NCBI GenBank assembly: GCA_009841435.1
Contig: VXLW01000020.1
Coordinates: 1-33,282 of the forward strand
DNA length: 33,282 nt
Origin: Dehalococcoidia bacterium
GTDB taxonomy: Bacteria; Chloroflexota; Dehalococcoidia; Tepidiformales; Tepidiformaceae
Direction: 5' to 3'
Shown here: one piece after another, positions 1-8,145 of the stretch
Layout of the letters: every line of letters starts with the position of its first letter
Position numbering within the stretch: position 1 is the stretch's first letter
Position numbers and translations under genes: made by a program
The notes under the pieces: model-generated
Database searches by the model: none
Seen by the model: only the letters and a program-made list of their open reading frames with translations
Told to the model about the DNA's origin: nothing

Positions 1-1225
1 GGGGGGGGAGGGGTGTGGGGAAGGCATCGACGAGTCCGGCGGCGGGGCGGCCGCCGGCAACCTGCTCCAGCAGGTGCAGGGCGCGGTCCTGGGCGTAGGA
101 GGCAAGGTCGGGGCCGATGCCCTTCTCGAATCGCAGGGAGGCCTCGCTGCGCAGCTTGAGCTGCGTGGAGGTGCGGCGGATGGATCCGGGGTGGAAGTTG
201 GCGACCTCGAGCAGAACCGTCTTGGTGGACTCGGAAACCTCGCTGTTCCCGCCACCCATGATCCCGGCCACGGCCACGGGGCCTTCGCCATCGCAGATCA
301 TGAGCATGTCGGGGTCGAGGTTGCGCTCGATGTCGTCCAGCGTGGTCAGGGTCTCCCCGGGGCGGGCGCGACGGGGACGGATCTCGGCGCCGCGGACGAG
401 GTCGTAGTCGAAGGCGTGGAGGGGCTGGCCGGTCTCGAGCATGACGTAGTTGGTCACGTCGACGACGTTGTTGATGGGCCGCATGCCCGCGCGGATGAGG
501 CGCTGCTGCATCCACGGGGGCGAAGGTCCCAGTTCGATGCCCTCGATGATGCTGGCGGTGAAACGGCGGCAGAGGTCGGGCGCCTCGATCGTGACGGAGA
601 CGAAGTCGCCCGCCGAGCGCTCCGACTCGGAGTAGGAACGGTCGGGTTCGCGCAGGGGTTGGCCGGTGACGGCGGCGACCTCACGGGCGAATCCGAGGAT
701 GCCGAGGAGGTCCGCGCGGTTCGCCCAGGTCGAGACATCGAAGACGACGTCGCCGATGGCGTCGACGAGGGGCGCGCCGAGGGCGCAGTCGCCGGGCAGC
801 TCGAGGATGCCCTCGTGATCGTCGCTGAGTCCCAGCTCCTTCTCGCTGAGCACCATGCCCGCCGAGTCGACGCCGCGGATGGCGCGCAGCTTCAGCTTCG
901 AGAGCTTGCCGCTGTGGCCGTCGATGAGCATCGCGCCCTCGGTCGCGAAGGCGACCTTCTGCCCAGCGGCGACGTTGGGCGCCCCGCAGACAACGGTCTT
1001 CGGCCCATCGCCAACGTTGACGGTCGCGAGCACGAGGCGGTCAGCGTTGGGGTGGGGGTCGACGGCCAGCACCTCGGCGACGCGCACGAGCTCGGGATCC
1101 CACTGCTCCCCGATGACTTCCCAGCCCTCGACCTCCGCAATGGCATCGGTAACGCGCGTGGCAAACTCCGCGGGTGGGAGGTCAACATCGACGTAATCGC
1201 GCAGCCAGGAAAGGGGAAGTTTCAT
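1..1225 (-). CDS. pheT: Phenylalanyl-tRNA synthetase beta subunit, N-terminal part (cut by window edge)
   Basis: Beta subunit of the alpha2-beta2 phenylalanyl-tRNA synthetase, which charges tRNA-Phe and carries the editing site. The visible 408 residues begin MKLPLSWLRDYV, typical of PheT. An EMAP-like tRNA-binding domain spans about residues 40-150, with HPNADRL at 58-64. A B3/B4 editing domain follows, containing INNVVDVTNYVM and VAGIMGG. The family is usually near 800 residues, so the B5 and catalytic-like domains lie outside the window. The ATG at 1225 is 4 nt after the pheS stop, so the two subunits form one operon. No stop is seen down to base 1. The last visible codons are a proline-rich stretch written in long C runs, a place where read errors could occur. 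Confidence 0.96.
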   Translation of the reverse strand, partial: MKLPLSWLRDYVDVDLPPAEFATRVTDAIAEVEGWEVIGEQWDPELVRVAEVLAVDPHPNADRLVLATVNVGDGPKTVVCGAPNVAAGQKVAFATEGAMLIDGHSGKLSKLKLRAIRGVDSAGMVLSEKELGLSDDHEGILELPGDCALGAPLVDAIGDVVFDVSTWANRADLLGILGFAREVAAVTGQPLREPDRSYSESERSAGDFVSVTIEAPDLCRRFTASIIEGIELGPSPPWMQQRLIRAGMRPINNVVDVTNYVMLETGQPLHAFDYDLVRGAEIRPRRARPGETLTTLDDIERNLDPDMLMICDGEGPVAVAGIMGGGNSEVSESTKTVLLEVANFHPGSIRRTSTQLKLRSEASLRFEKGIGPDLASYAQDRALHLLEQVAGGRPAAGLVDAFPTPLPP

Positions 1226-1229
1226 GGCG

Positions 1230-2276
1230 CTAGAACTGCCTCAGGAAGCGGAGGTCGTTCTGATAGAAGTGGCGGATGTCCTCGATGCCCCAGCGGAGCA
1301 TGGCAACCCGCTCGATGCCGACGCCGAACGCGAAGCCGGTGTAGCGCGAGGAGTCGTAGCCTGCGTTCTCGATGATCTCGGGGTGGACCATGCCGGCGCC
1401 GAGGATCTCGATCCAGCCGGTGTCGTGGCAGGTGCGACAGTCGCTGCCGCCGGCGCGGCAGAGGAAACAGTCGATGGCCATCTCGACGCCGGGCTCGACG
1501 AAGGGGAAGTAGCTGTGGTGGAAGATGATCCGGCGGTCCTCGCCGAAGAGGCGGCGGGCGAAGGCGTAGAGCGTGCCTTTCAGGTCACTCATGCGGACGC
1601 CCTCGTCGACGGCGAGGCCTTCGATCTGGGTCAGCATCCACTCGTGGGTGGCGTCGGTGGCCTCCTGGCGGTAGCACTTGCCGGGGACGATGACGCGCAC
1701 CGGCGGTTCGGTCTGCTCCATCACGCGGATCTGGTTGGGGGAGGTGTGCGTGCGGAGCAGGATCTGGCGCTCGCCTTCGATGAGGGTGTCGATCCAGATG
1801 GTGTCCCACATGTCGCGGGCGGGGTGGTCGTCGGGGATGCGGACGGCGTCGAAGTTGTACCGTGACCACTCGACCTCTGGCCCTTCGAAGACGCGGAAAC
1901 CCATCTCGGCGAAGGCTGCGATGCAGTCGTTCATCGTCTGGGTAACGGGGTGAAGGCGGCCGAGGGACTGCGGACGTCCGGGCAGGGTGACGTCGAGGGC
2001 GGCGTCGGCGGAGAGGGCGGCGGCGCGGGCCGAATCGCGGCGGGCCTCAAGCTCGGCTTCGAGGGTGGCTTTCAATTCGTTCAGGGACTTGCCGAGGGCC
2101 GCCCGGCTCTCGGGCGGGGCATCCTTCAGGGCGCGCAGGCGAAGGGTGAGGCGACCGTCCTTGCGGCCGAGCCACTCGGCGCGCCAGGCCTCGCGCGCGG
2201 CCTCGCCATCCGCCTGCGTAAGCGCTTCCAGCGCCTCCGAACGGAGCGCGTCGACTTCTGCCTCGATCGTGGACAT
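1230..2276 (-). CDS. pheS: Phenylalanyl-tRNA synthetase alpha subunit
   Basis: Catalytic alpha subunit of phenylalanyl-tRNA synthetase, 348 residues (family usually 320-350). An N-terminal helical, coiled-coil-prone region covers about residues 1-75. The class II aminoacylation core follows: motif 2 around PGKCYRQEATDATHEW and motif 3 GFAFGVGIERVAMLRWGI near the end. Four cysteines (CFLC and CRTC, six residues apart) precede GWIEILGAGMVHP, an insertion common in bacterial PheS that probably binds zinc. The start MSTIEAEVDAL at 2276 is chosen because the frame remains open upstream but loses family character, and because a TATAAT element sits just before it. It is co-transcribed with pheT (4 nt gap). 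Confidence 0.96.
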   Translation of the reverse strand: MSTIEAEVDALRSEALEALTQADGEAAREAWRAEWLGRKDGRLTLRLRALKDAPPESRAALGKSLNELKATLEAELEARRDSARAAALSADAALDVTLPGRPQSLGRLHPVTQTMNDCIAAFAEMGFRVFEGPEVEWSRYNFDAVRIPDDHPARDMWDTIWIDTLIEGERQILLRTHTSPNQIRVMEQTEPPVRVIVPGKCYRQEATDATHEWMLTQIEGLAVDEGVRMSDLKGTLYAFARRLFGEDRRIIFHHSYFPFVEPGVEMAIDCFLCRAGGSDCRTCHDTGWIEILGAGMVHPEIIENAGYDSSRYTGFAFGVGIERVAMLRWGIEDIRHFYQNDLRFLRQF

Positions 2277-2290
2277 GGGTTGAATTGAAA

Positions 2291-2296
2291 TTATAG
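2291..2296 (-). promoter_or_regulatory. -10 element of pheS (short leader)
   Basis: On the minus strand this reads TATAAT, a perfect -10 hexamer, and it ends 14 nt before the pheS ATG. Transcription should start about 7 nt downstream, leaving a leader of only about 6-8 nt with no Shine-Dalgarno. No convincing -35 was found at 16-18 nt spacing. Confidence 0.6.
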
Positions 2297-2490
2297 GTAG
2301 GGCTCCCTGACAGGCGAGCCGAGGGGAGCGATTCACCGAAGGCAAAGGCGCGGTGAAGGGGCAGTGGCGTCTTTACCTTGCCCATCTGGTGCTCACAGGG
2401 GGCCGCCCTAGACTGCGGTTCAAGGGATTCGATGGCGCGCCCGGCTTCCGGTCGCGATCTGTCAGCCAGGGAACGAGAATAGGGGAGAGC

Positions 2491-4365
2491 ATGCTGCGAC
2501 GATTGCTGCATCAATCGCAGGCCTTCTGGCCGGGAGCCCTGGCGGGGCTCGTCGCGATCGCGCTGGGGCTGGCGGTGGCCGAGCTTGCCGCCCGCCTCGT
2601 CGACGGAGCGTCGCTGATCGTCGCCATCGGCAACATCGTCATCGACAACTCGCCCGAGCAGGTCACCAAGTGGGCGATAGACACCTTCGGCACGAAGGAC
2701 AAGCCGCTCCTCATCGCCGGCATCACGGTCGTCACGCTGCTGGTGGGGACGGGCGCGGGTGTGGTCTCGATGCGTCTGCGCGCAGCCGGCCCTGCCGTGT
2801 TCGCGGTCCTCTGCGTCGTGGGGGGACTGGCCGCGGCGGACGATCCGCTAACCTCGGCCGCAGACGCGGCGATCACGGCCGCCGCCGCCGGAGTCGTGGC
2901 GGCGGGGACGCTGCTGGGGCTGCTGCTGACGGCGCCGCGGGCGCGGGAGGCGGCCGATGCCGGCGACTCCGCTGACGACGGGGCCGCGTCGCCCGGACGA
3001 AGGCGGTTCCTGTACCTGGCAGGCGGGGGTCTAGCGGCGGCGGCGATTGCGGTGCCCTTGGTGCGGCGGTTCATCGACACGGGTGTGGACGTGGACGCGC
3101 AACGAGCCTCGATCGCCGACCGGCTGCGCAGCTCCTCGCGGGCGACGCGGACCGCGGCTACTGCGACGGCAACGCCGGAGGCGGCAGCGACACCATCAGC
3201 TACGCCAGAACCGACAGCGGCGGCCACGGCAACGCCCACCTCGGAGGCAACTGCGGAGGCAACGGCTTCCGCGACAGAGACCCAAGCGGCCACGGAGACA
3301 CCGGCAGCCGAGTCGACACCGACGGACGCAACGCCGGAGGCGACGCCCGAGGCGACCCCGGAGCCAACACCCGAACCGACGCCAGAGCCCACGCCCGAAC
3401 CGACCCCGGAGCCCACAGCGGTCGCGCGGCCCGGCCCGGAGGCGGTGCCGGGCATCTCCCCGCTGGTCACGCCGAACAACCGCTTCTACAAAATCGACAC
3501 GGAACTCGCAGTGCCGCGGATCGACAGCACCAAGTGGAGCCTGAAGATCACTGGAATGGTCGACCGCGAGCTGGAGTTGTCGTTCGACGACCTCCTCGAC
3601 CGAAGTCTCCAGGAGGAGTCGGTGACGCTTGCCTGCGTTTCCAACCATGTGGGAGGCAACCTCGTCGGGAACGCCTACTGGCTGGGCGTGCCCCTCCCCG
3701 ACCTCCTGCGCGAGGCGGGTATCAAGGAGGGCGCCACACAGATAGTCGGCCGCGCTCTCGGGGGCTTTACGGTGGGCATCCCCACGGATGTCGCGATGGA
3801 CGGGCGCAAGTCGATGGTCGTCATCGGAATGAATGGCGAGCCCCTGCCGGCGAAGCACGGCTTCCCGGCACGCCTGATCATCCCGGGGCTGTACGGCTAC
3901 GTTTCGGCGACGAAGTGGCTGGAGGAGATCGAGCTGGCGGAGTGGGACAGCTACGACGCGTACTGGGTCGGGCGGCGAGGGTGGTCGAAGCAGGGGCCAA
4001 TCAAGCTCCAGTCGCGGATCGATGTGCCGTTCAACGAACAAGAGGTGCCACCCGGCAACGTGCGCGTGGCGGGCGTGGCCTGGGGCGGTCTGAAGGGTGT
4101 GAGCAACGTCCAGGTCCGGGCGATCAGGCGGAAGGGGGACGCACAGCCGGGCGAGGGCGAGTGGATGGACGGCATCCTTGGGGAGGAGCTCTCGGATAGC
4201 AGTTGGCGCCAGTGGGTAGTCGACTGGCCAGCCACGGAGGGCAGCTTCGACGTGCAGGTCCGCGCGTTCGACCGCGGCGGGATGGTGCAGACGGACGAGA
4301 AGCGTCCACCGAAACCCAACGGGGCCACGGGACACCACACCATCCGCATAAACGTCGAGAGCTAG
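2491..4365 (+). CDS. Membrane-anchored molybdopterin-dependent oxidoreductase (sulfite oxidase family)
   Basis: A 624-residue protein. The N-terminal third has four hydrophobic segments (about 14-37, 73-95, 100-115, 122-147). A cytoplasmic loop follows, then a twin-arginine motif RRRFL at 170-174 leading into a fifth hydrophobic segment (175-190). A Thr/Ala/Pro/Glu-rich linker (about 218-318) ends in TPEP repeats. The C-terminal part is the sulfite-oxidase Mo-cofactor fold: the expected Mo-ligand cysteine is C382 in LACVSNHVGGN, followed by WLGVPL and LYGYVSATKWLEEIEL. A dimerisation-type domain occupies about 530-624. The catalytic domain should therefore lie outside the membrane, delivered by Tat after Sec/YidC insertion of the first four helices. 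The substrate is unknown. ATG 2491 is preferred over upstream in-frame codons because AGGGGAG lies just before it and hydrophobicity begins there. Confidence 0.88.
   Translation: MLRRLLHQSQAFWPGALAGLVAIALGLAVAELAARLVDGASLIVAIGNIVIDNSPEQVTKWAIDTFGTKDKPLLIAGITVVTLLVGTGAGVVSMRLRAAGPAVFAVLCVVGGLAAADDPLTSAADAAITAAAAGVVAAGTLLGLLLTAPRAREAADAGDSADDGAASPGRRRFLYLAGGGLAAAAIAVPLVRRFIDTGVDVDAQRASIADRLRSSSRATRTAATATATPEAAATPSATPEPTAAATATPTSEATAEATASATETQAATETPAAESTPTDATPEATPEATPEPTPEPTPEPTPEPTPEPTAVARPGPEAVPGISPLVTPNNRFYKIDTELAVPRIDSTKWSLKITGMVDRELELSFDDLLDRSLQEESVTLACVSNHVGGNLVGNAYWLGVPLPDLLREAGIKEGATQIVGRALGGFTVGIPTDVAMDGRKSMVVIGMNGEPLPAKHGFPARLIIPGLYGYVSATKWLEEIELAEWDSYDAYWVGRRGWSKQGPIKLQSRIDVPFNEQEVPPGNVRVAGVAWGGLKGVSNVQVRAIRRKGDAQPGEGEWMDGILGEELSDSSWRQWVVDWPATEGSFDVQVRAFDRGGMVQTDEKRPPKPNGATGHHTIRINVES
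3331..3414 (+). repeat. Seven in-frame 12-bp units coding TPE(P/A) linker
   Basis: Seven consecutive 12-base units encode residues 281-308 of the Mo oxidoreductase: two TPEA units, then five TPEP units. Third-codon positions vary (acg/acc/aca, gag/gaa), so the peptide repeat is older than a fresh slippage product. It forms a stiff, extended extracytoplasmic linker between the last membrane segment and the catalytic domain. Confidence 0.85.
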
Positions 4366-4416
4366 ACGGACCCTGAAGGCCGTCGCGGATCCTTCACCGG
4401 GGGCAGGGGGCGTGAG

Positions 4417-6516
4417 GTGAACCTTCGGGAACTGCGACGGATGGCCCTGCCGATCCTCGCCGGGGGAGCGCTGCTGGCAGCCGCGTGCGGGGGTGCGTCG
4501 GAAGATGCCCCGGAGATGCCGCAACCGGAACGTCCCGAAGCGACAGCCACACAGACTCAGGCGAGCCCCGCCAAGACACCCGCTGAGACGGCTACGGAGC
4601 CACCGCCCGTCGAGAATCCGGCGCCCGAGTTCCCGGCGGGGCTGACGTGGTTCAACGTGAGCGAGCCGCTCAGTTTCGCGAAGCTGCGGGGCAAGATGGT
4701 GCTGCTCGACTTCTGGACGCAGGGCTGCATCAACTGCCAGCACATCATCCCCGACCTGGAGCGGCTGGAGCGCGAGTTCCCCGACAGCCTTGTCGTCATC
4801 GGCGTGCACACGGGCAAGTACTCCGAGGAGCAGGAGGACGAGGCCGTGGCCGAGGCGATCGCGCGGTACGACCGCCGGCATCCGGTCGTGAACGACCCGG
4901 ACTACGTGGTCTGGCGACAGTGGGGCGTGCGAGCCTGGCCCACGGTCGTCCTCATCGACCCGCGGGGGAGCGTCGTTGGCGGGGCAGCGGGGGAGCTGGT
5001 GTACGAGCGGTTCCAGCCGGTGGTGCAGCAGGTCCACGACGAGTTCAGCGCGCGGGGACTGATCGACACGACCCCGATCCCACTCGCACTCGAAGCGACC
5101 GTGGCCTCGACCTTCCTTTCGTTCCCGAGCGAGGTGCTGGTGGACGAGGCGGGCGGGCGAATCTTCATCGCGGACGCGGGGCACCACCGCATCGTCGTGA
5201 CGGATCTCGATGGTCGCGTCGTCACGGCCTTCGGGGCGGGAGAACCGGGATTCACGGACGGGAGCGCGAGCGAGGCCCGATTCCGAGACCCGCAGGGGCT
5301 CGAACTGTCGCCGGACGGCCGGACACTGTGGGTCGCAGACACGCGCAACCACGCCCTGCGGGCCATCGACCTCGAGACGGGAGAGACGGCGACCATCGCC
5401 GGGACGGGGAGGCGGGCCTACGAGTTGCCCGGGGGAGATCCGCTCAGCTCGGACCTCGCCTCTCCGTGGGACATCCACCACCACGAGGGGTTGCTGTACA
5501 TCGCAAACGCGGGAACGCACCAGATCTGGGTGCTGGACCTGGCTAACGACCACGTGAGCGTCTTCGCCGGGACGGGCCGGGAGAACGTCGACGACGGCCA
5601 CCGGCTGAAGGCAGCGACGCTGGCCCAGCCGAGCGGCCTCGCGGGAGATGCAACGCACCTCTACTGGGTCGACGCCGAATCGAGTTCGGTGCGGCGCGTT
5701 CCCTTCGCGGGGGAAGGCGACGTGGAGACGCTGATCGGAACGCACCTGTTCGAGTGGGGCGACGCCGACGGTCCGGCAGGCACGGCCCAGATCCAACACG
5801 CGCAGGGTCTCGCGATCGGCGGCGGGGTCGTGTACCTGGCGGACACGTACAACCACAAGGTGCGGGCGCTCTCGCTGGCCGACTTCTCCGTGATCACAGT
5901 GGCGGGGAGCGGGGAGCGGGACTGGAACGACGCGACGGGCGCTGAGGCGGCGTTCGAGGAGCCGAACGGGCTCGTCCTCGCGGGCGGGAAGCTCTACCTG
6001 GCCGACACCGGCAACCACGCCCTGCGCATCATCGACCCGGCTTCGGGAGCGGTCCGGACCCTGGCCTTCACGAACCTGGCGGCGGCTAGCCCGCGGCTCC
6101 CGGAGGACGGCATCGTGCGCGTCCAGCTCCCGACGCAAGTCGTGGCGCCGGGCGTCACGACGCTGCGGATCACGATCTCGTCGCCGGAGAACTTCCACCT
6201 GAACGCCGCAGCTCCGTCCCGGCTCGAGCTCGCGTCGAGCAGCGGCCGGGTGGTGCAGCTGAGCGAGACGGAGCTGACGTGGAGCACCGATGACGCGTCG
6301 TTCACGATCCCCATCCCCATCGAGCTACACGAGGGCGAGGCGGAGATCACGGGGACGGGGGTCGTCTACTTCTGCCGGACGGGCAAGGAAGCGATCTGCC
6401 TCATCCAGCAGGTTCAGTTGGTGGTGCCCGTGCGGGTGAGCGCCACGGCGACGGCGGGCGAGGTCGTGGTCGAGTACCTGCTGCCGGACTTGCGGCCAAC
6501 GTACGGCGGTTCTTGA
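4417..6516 (+). CDS. Lipoprotein with thioredoxin-like domain and NHL repeats (NHLRC2-like)
   Basis: A 699-residue predicted exported protein. A short signal segment (about 8-23) ends at C24 in LLAAACGG, a near-canonical lipobox. A Pro/Thr/Glu linker runs to about residue 75. A thioredoxin-like domain (about 76-215) carries C104-I-N-C107 in WTQGCINCQH and a cis-Pro region RAWPTVVLI. NHL repeats follow (about 225-540), with recurring IFIADAGHHRI, LWVADTRNHALR, VYLADTYNHKV and LYLADTGNHALR. A beta-rich C-terminal domain closes the protein. This order matches the NHLRC2 family. The start is GTG 4417; the only nearby earlier GTG runs into the TGA at 4418. It lies 51 nt after the Mo oxidoreductase and is probably co-transcribed, so a redox or scaffold role for that enzyme is plausible but unproven. 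Confidence 0.85.
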   Translation: MNLRELRRMALPILAGGALLAAACGGASEDAPEMPQPERPEATATQTQASPAKTPAETATEPPPVENPAPEFPAGLTWFNVSEPLSFAKLRGKMVLLDFWTQGCINCQHIIPDLERLEREFPDSLVVIGVHTGKYSEEQEDEAVAEAIARYDRRHPVVNDPDYVVWRQWGVRAWPTVVLIDPRGSVVGGAAGELVYERFQPVVQQVHDEFSARGLIDTTPIPLALEATVASTFLSFPSEVLVDEAGGRIFIADAGHHRIVVTDLDGRVVTAFGAGEPGFTDGSASEARFRDPQGLELSPDGRTLWVADTRNHALRAIDLETGETATIAGTGRRAYELPGGDPLSSDLASPWDIHHHEGLLYIANAGTHQIWVLDLANDHVSVFAGTGRENVDDGHRLKAATLAQPSGLAGDATHLYWVDAESSSVRRVPFAGEGDVETLIGTHLFEWGDADGPAGTAQIQHAQGLAIGGGVVYLADTYNHKVRALSLADFSVITVAGSGERDWNDATGAEAAFEEPNGLVLAGGKLYLADTGNHALRIIDPASGAVRTLAFTNLAAASPRLPEDGIVRVQLPTQVVAPGVTTLRITISSPENFHLNAAAPSRLELASSSGRVVQLSETELTWSTDDASFTIPIPIELHEGEAEITGTGVVYFCRTGKEAICLIQQVQLVVPVRVSATATAGEVVVEYLLPDLRPTYGGS

Positions 6517-6572
6517 CAGTTCCCCGACCCGCCCCGAATCATGGCGGCACCTTTCCAACCGAGGAGAAGCGC

Positions 6573-6821
6573 GTGGTTCGAGGCTACGTCCTAATCGAGA
6601 CTGACGTCGGAAGCGCCAAGGCAGTTGGCGCGGCCGCCGCCGCACTGACCTACCCGGGCGCGACCGTGCTCGCCGTCGATACGGTGACCGGGCCATACGA
6701 CGTCATCGTGCAGCTTGAGGCCAACGACCTCGACGCTCTGGGGACGGCCATCACCGATGCGATCCAGACCGTGACGGGCGTTCAGCGCACGACCACCTGC
6801 CTGGCGGTGCGCCTCGGCTAG
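6573..6821 (+). CDS. Stand-alone Lrp/AsnC ligand-binding (RAM) domain protein
   Basis: A small 82-residue protein, VVRGYVLIETDVGSAKAVG onward, with the alpha-beta ferredoxin-like pattern of the Lrp/AsnC effector domain: GYVLIET, VDTVTGPYDVIVQLEA, TCLAVRL. It has no helix-turn-helix, so it probably does not bind DNA by itself. It may sense a small molecule or oligomerise with a full-length Lrp regulator. The GTG at 6573 is chosen because GAGGAGAAG lies directly upstream; the longer frame would overlap the end of the preceding gene. moeA begins 21 nt downstream, suggesting one transcript. The ligand is unknown. Confidence 0.85.
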   Translation: MVRGYVLIETDVGSAKAVGAAAAALTYPGATVLAVDTVTGPYDVIVQLEANDLDALGTAITDAIQTVTGVQRTTTCLAVRLG

Positions 6822-6842
6822 ACCCGCGAGAACCCTGCGACC

Positions 6843-8129
6843 GTGACGATTCCGACCTCCGCGATGATCAGCGTGGAGGATGCGCGCGAGCGCATCCTCG
6901 GCTTCTTCGAGCGGCTCGAACCGGAGCAAACGCCGGTGATCGAGGCGCTGGGGCAGGTCCTGGCCGAGAACGTGGTCGCGGGGTTCGATATCCCGCCGCT
7001 CGACAACACCGCCATGGACGGCTACGCCGTTCGCGCCGCCGACACCGACGGCGCGAGCGAAGGCAACCCCCGCACTCTGACGGTGATCGCCGACCTGGCA
7101 GCGGGGTACGTGCTCGACACGTCGGTAGGCGAGGGCGAGGCGGTGCGCATCATGACCGGCGCGCCGATCCCGCCGGGCGCGGACGCAATCGTGCCCTTCG
7201 AGGAGACGGACGAGCCGCTGCGCGAGCCGGGACAGGCCCCGACCCGGGGCGACTCCGTGGGAGTGTTCAAGGCGGCGCGGCTGGGGGCGAACATACGCCG
7301 GCGGGGCGAGGACATCGAGACAGGACAGGCGGTGCTGGAGGCGGGGCGCGTGATGCGTGCGTCCGAGATCGGCGTGCTTTCGAGCATCGGGCGCACGGAG
7401 GTCTCCGTGTACCGGAGGCCGGAGGTGGCCATCCTTTCGACGGGCGACGAGATCGTGACACCCGGCGAGGAGCGCCGCGCGGGCCAGATCTACGACGCGA
7501 ACGCGCACAGCGTGGCCGCGCTCGTGCGCGCCTTCGGCGGGCGTCCGCGCCTGCTCGGTATCGCGCGCGACACGGTCGAGGACCTGACGGCGAAGATCCG
7601 CTCGGGACTGGACGCGGACATGATCGTGACGAGCGCGGGCGTCTCGCGCGGCGACTTCGACGTGGTCAAGGACGTGCTTGCGCGCGAGGGCGCGATCGAC
7701 TTCTGGACGGTACGGATGAAGCCGGGGAAACCGCTCGCGTTCGGCGCGTTCGAGGCGCCGGACGGGCGTCGCGTCCCGCACCTGGGGCTGCCGGGGAACC
7801 CGGTCAGCTCGATGGTCGCGTTCGAGCTGTTCGGGCGTCCGGCGATCTTCAAGATGCTGGGGCGAGCCAGTTGGGAGCGGCCGGTCGTGCGGGCGATCAC
7901 GCGCGACCGCGTGGTGAACACGGACGGCCGGCGCTTCTACGCGCGCTGCATCGTGACGAAGGACGAGGACGGTCGCTACTACGCCGACCTGACGGGTCCG
8001 CAGGGGAGCGGCATCCTGACGAGCATGAGCGCCGCGAACGGGCTCACGGTCATCCCCGAGGATCTTCCGCGGGCGGAGCCGGGTGACGAGATCGACGTGA
8101 TGATGATCGACTGGGAGCACCCGGGGTAG
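6843..8129 (+). CDS. moeA: Molybdopterin molybdenumtransferase MoeA
   Basis: Inserts molybdate into adenylylated molybdopterin, the last step of Mo-cofactor assembly. It has 428 residues, normal for the family. Recognisable motifs in order are PLDNTAMDGYAVRA, IMTGAPIPPGADAIVPFEE, ILSTGDEIVTPGE, TSAGVSRGDFDVV, VRMKPGKPLAFGAF and GLPGNPVSSMVAFELF, followed by the C-terminal beta-barrel domain IV. The GTG at 6843 gives seven extra residues before MISVEDARERIL. The ATG at 6864 is an equally plausible start because many homologues begin near that methionine; neither has a clear Shine-Dalgarno. The Mo oxidoreductase upstream and the mogA-type gene downstream give a Mo-cofactor theme. Confidence 0.95.
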   Translation: MTIPTSAMISVEDARERILGFFERLEPEQTPVIEALGQVLAENVVAGFDIPPLDNTAMDGYAVRAADTDGASEGNPRTLTVIADLAAGYVLDTSVGEGEAVRIMTGAPIPPGADAIVPFEETDEPLREPGQAPTRGDSVGVFKAARLGANIRRRGEDIETGQAVLEAGRVMRASEIGVLSSIGRTEVSVYRRPEVAILSTGDEIVTPGEERRAGQIYDANAHSVAALVRAFGGRPRLLGIARDTVEDLTAKIRSGLDADMIVTSAGVSRGDFDVVKDVLAREGAIDFWTVRMKPGKPLAFGAFEAPDGRRVPHLGLPGNPVSSMVAFELFGRPAIFKMLGRASWERPVVRAITRDRVVNTDGRRFYARCIVTKDEDGRYYADLTGPQGSGILTSMSAANGLTVIPEDLPRAEPGDEIDVMMIDWEHPG

Positions 8130-8145
8130 CACACTCGAAGGCGGG

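Noticed and set aside
1-20. A G-rich run at the left edge as a possible regulatory or quadruplex element
   Set aside because: It lies inside the pheT coding frame (proline/leucine codons) and at a window edge, so it cannot be judged.
2409-2414. TAGACT upstream of the Mo oxidoreductase as a possible -10
   Set aside because: It has no acceptable -35 and lies about 77 nt before the ATG, unlike the tight spacing at other genes. Too weak to annotate.
3196-6198. A 1000-codon open frame on the minus strand opposite the Mo oxidoreductase and NHL genes
   Set aside because: The plus strand carries clear domain motifs across the whole stretch. The antisense translation is low-complexity Arg/Asp/Gly/Pro-rich with no recognisable domain, a normal GC-rich shadow.
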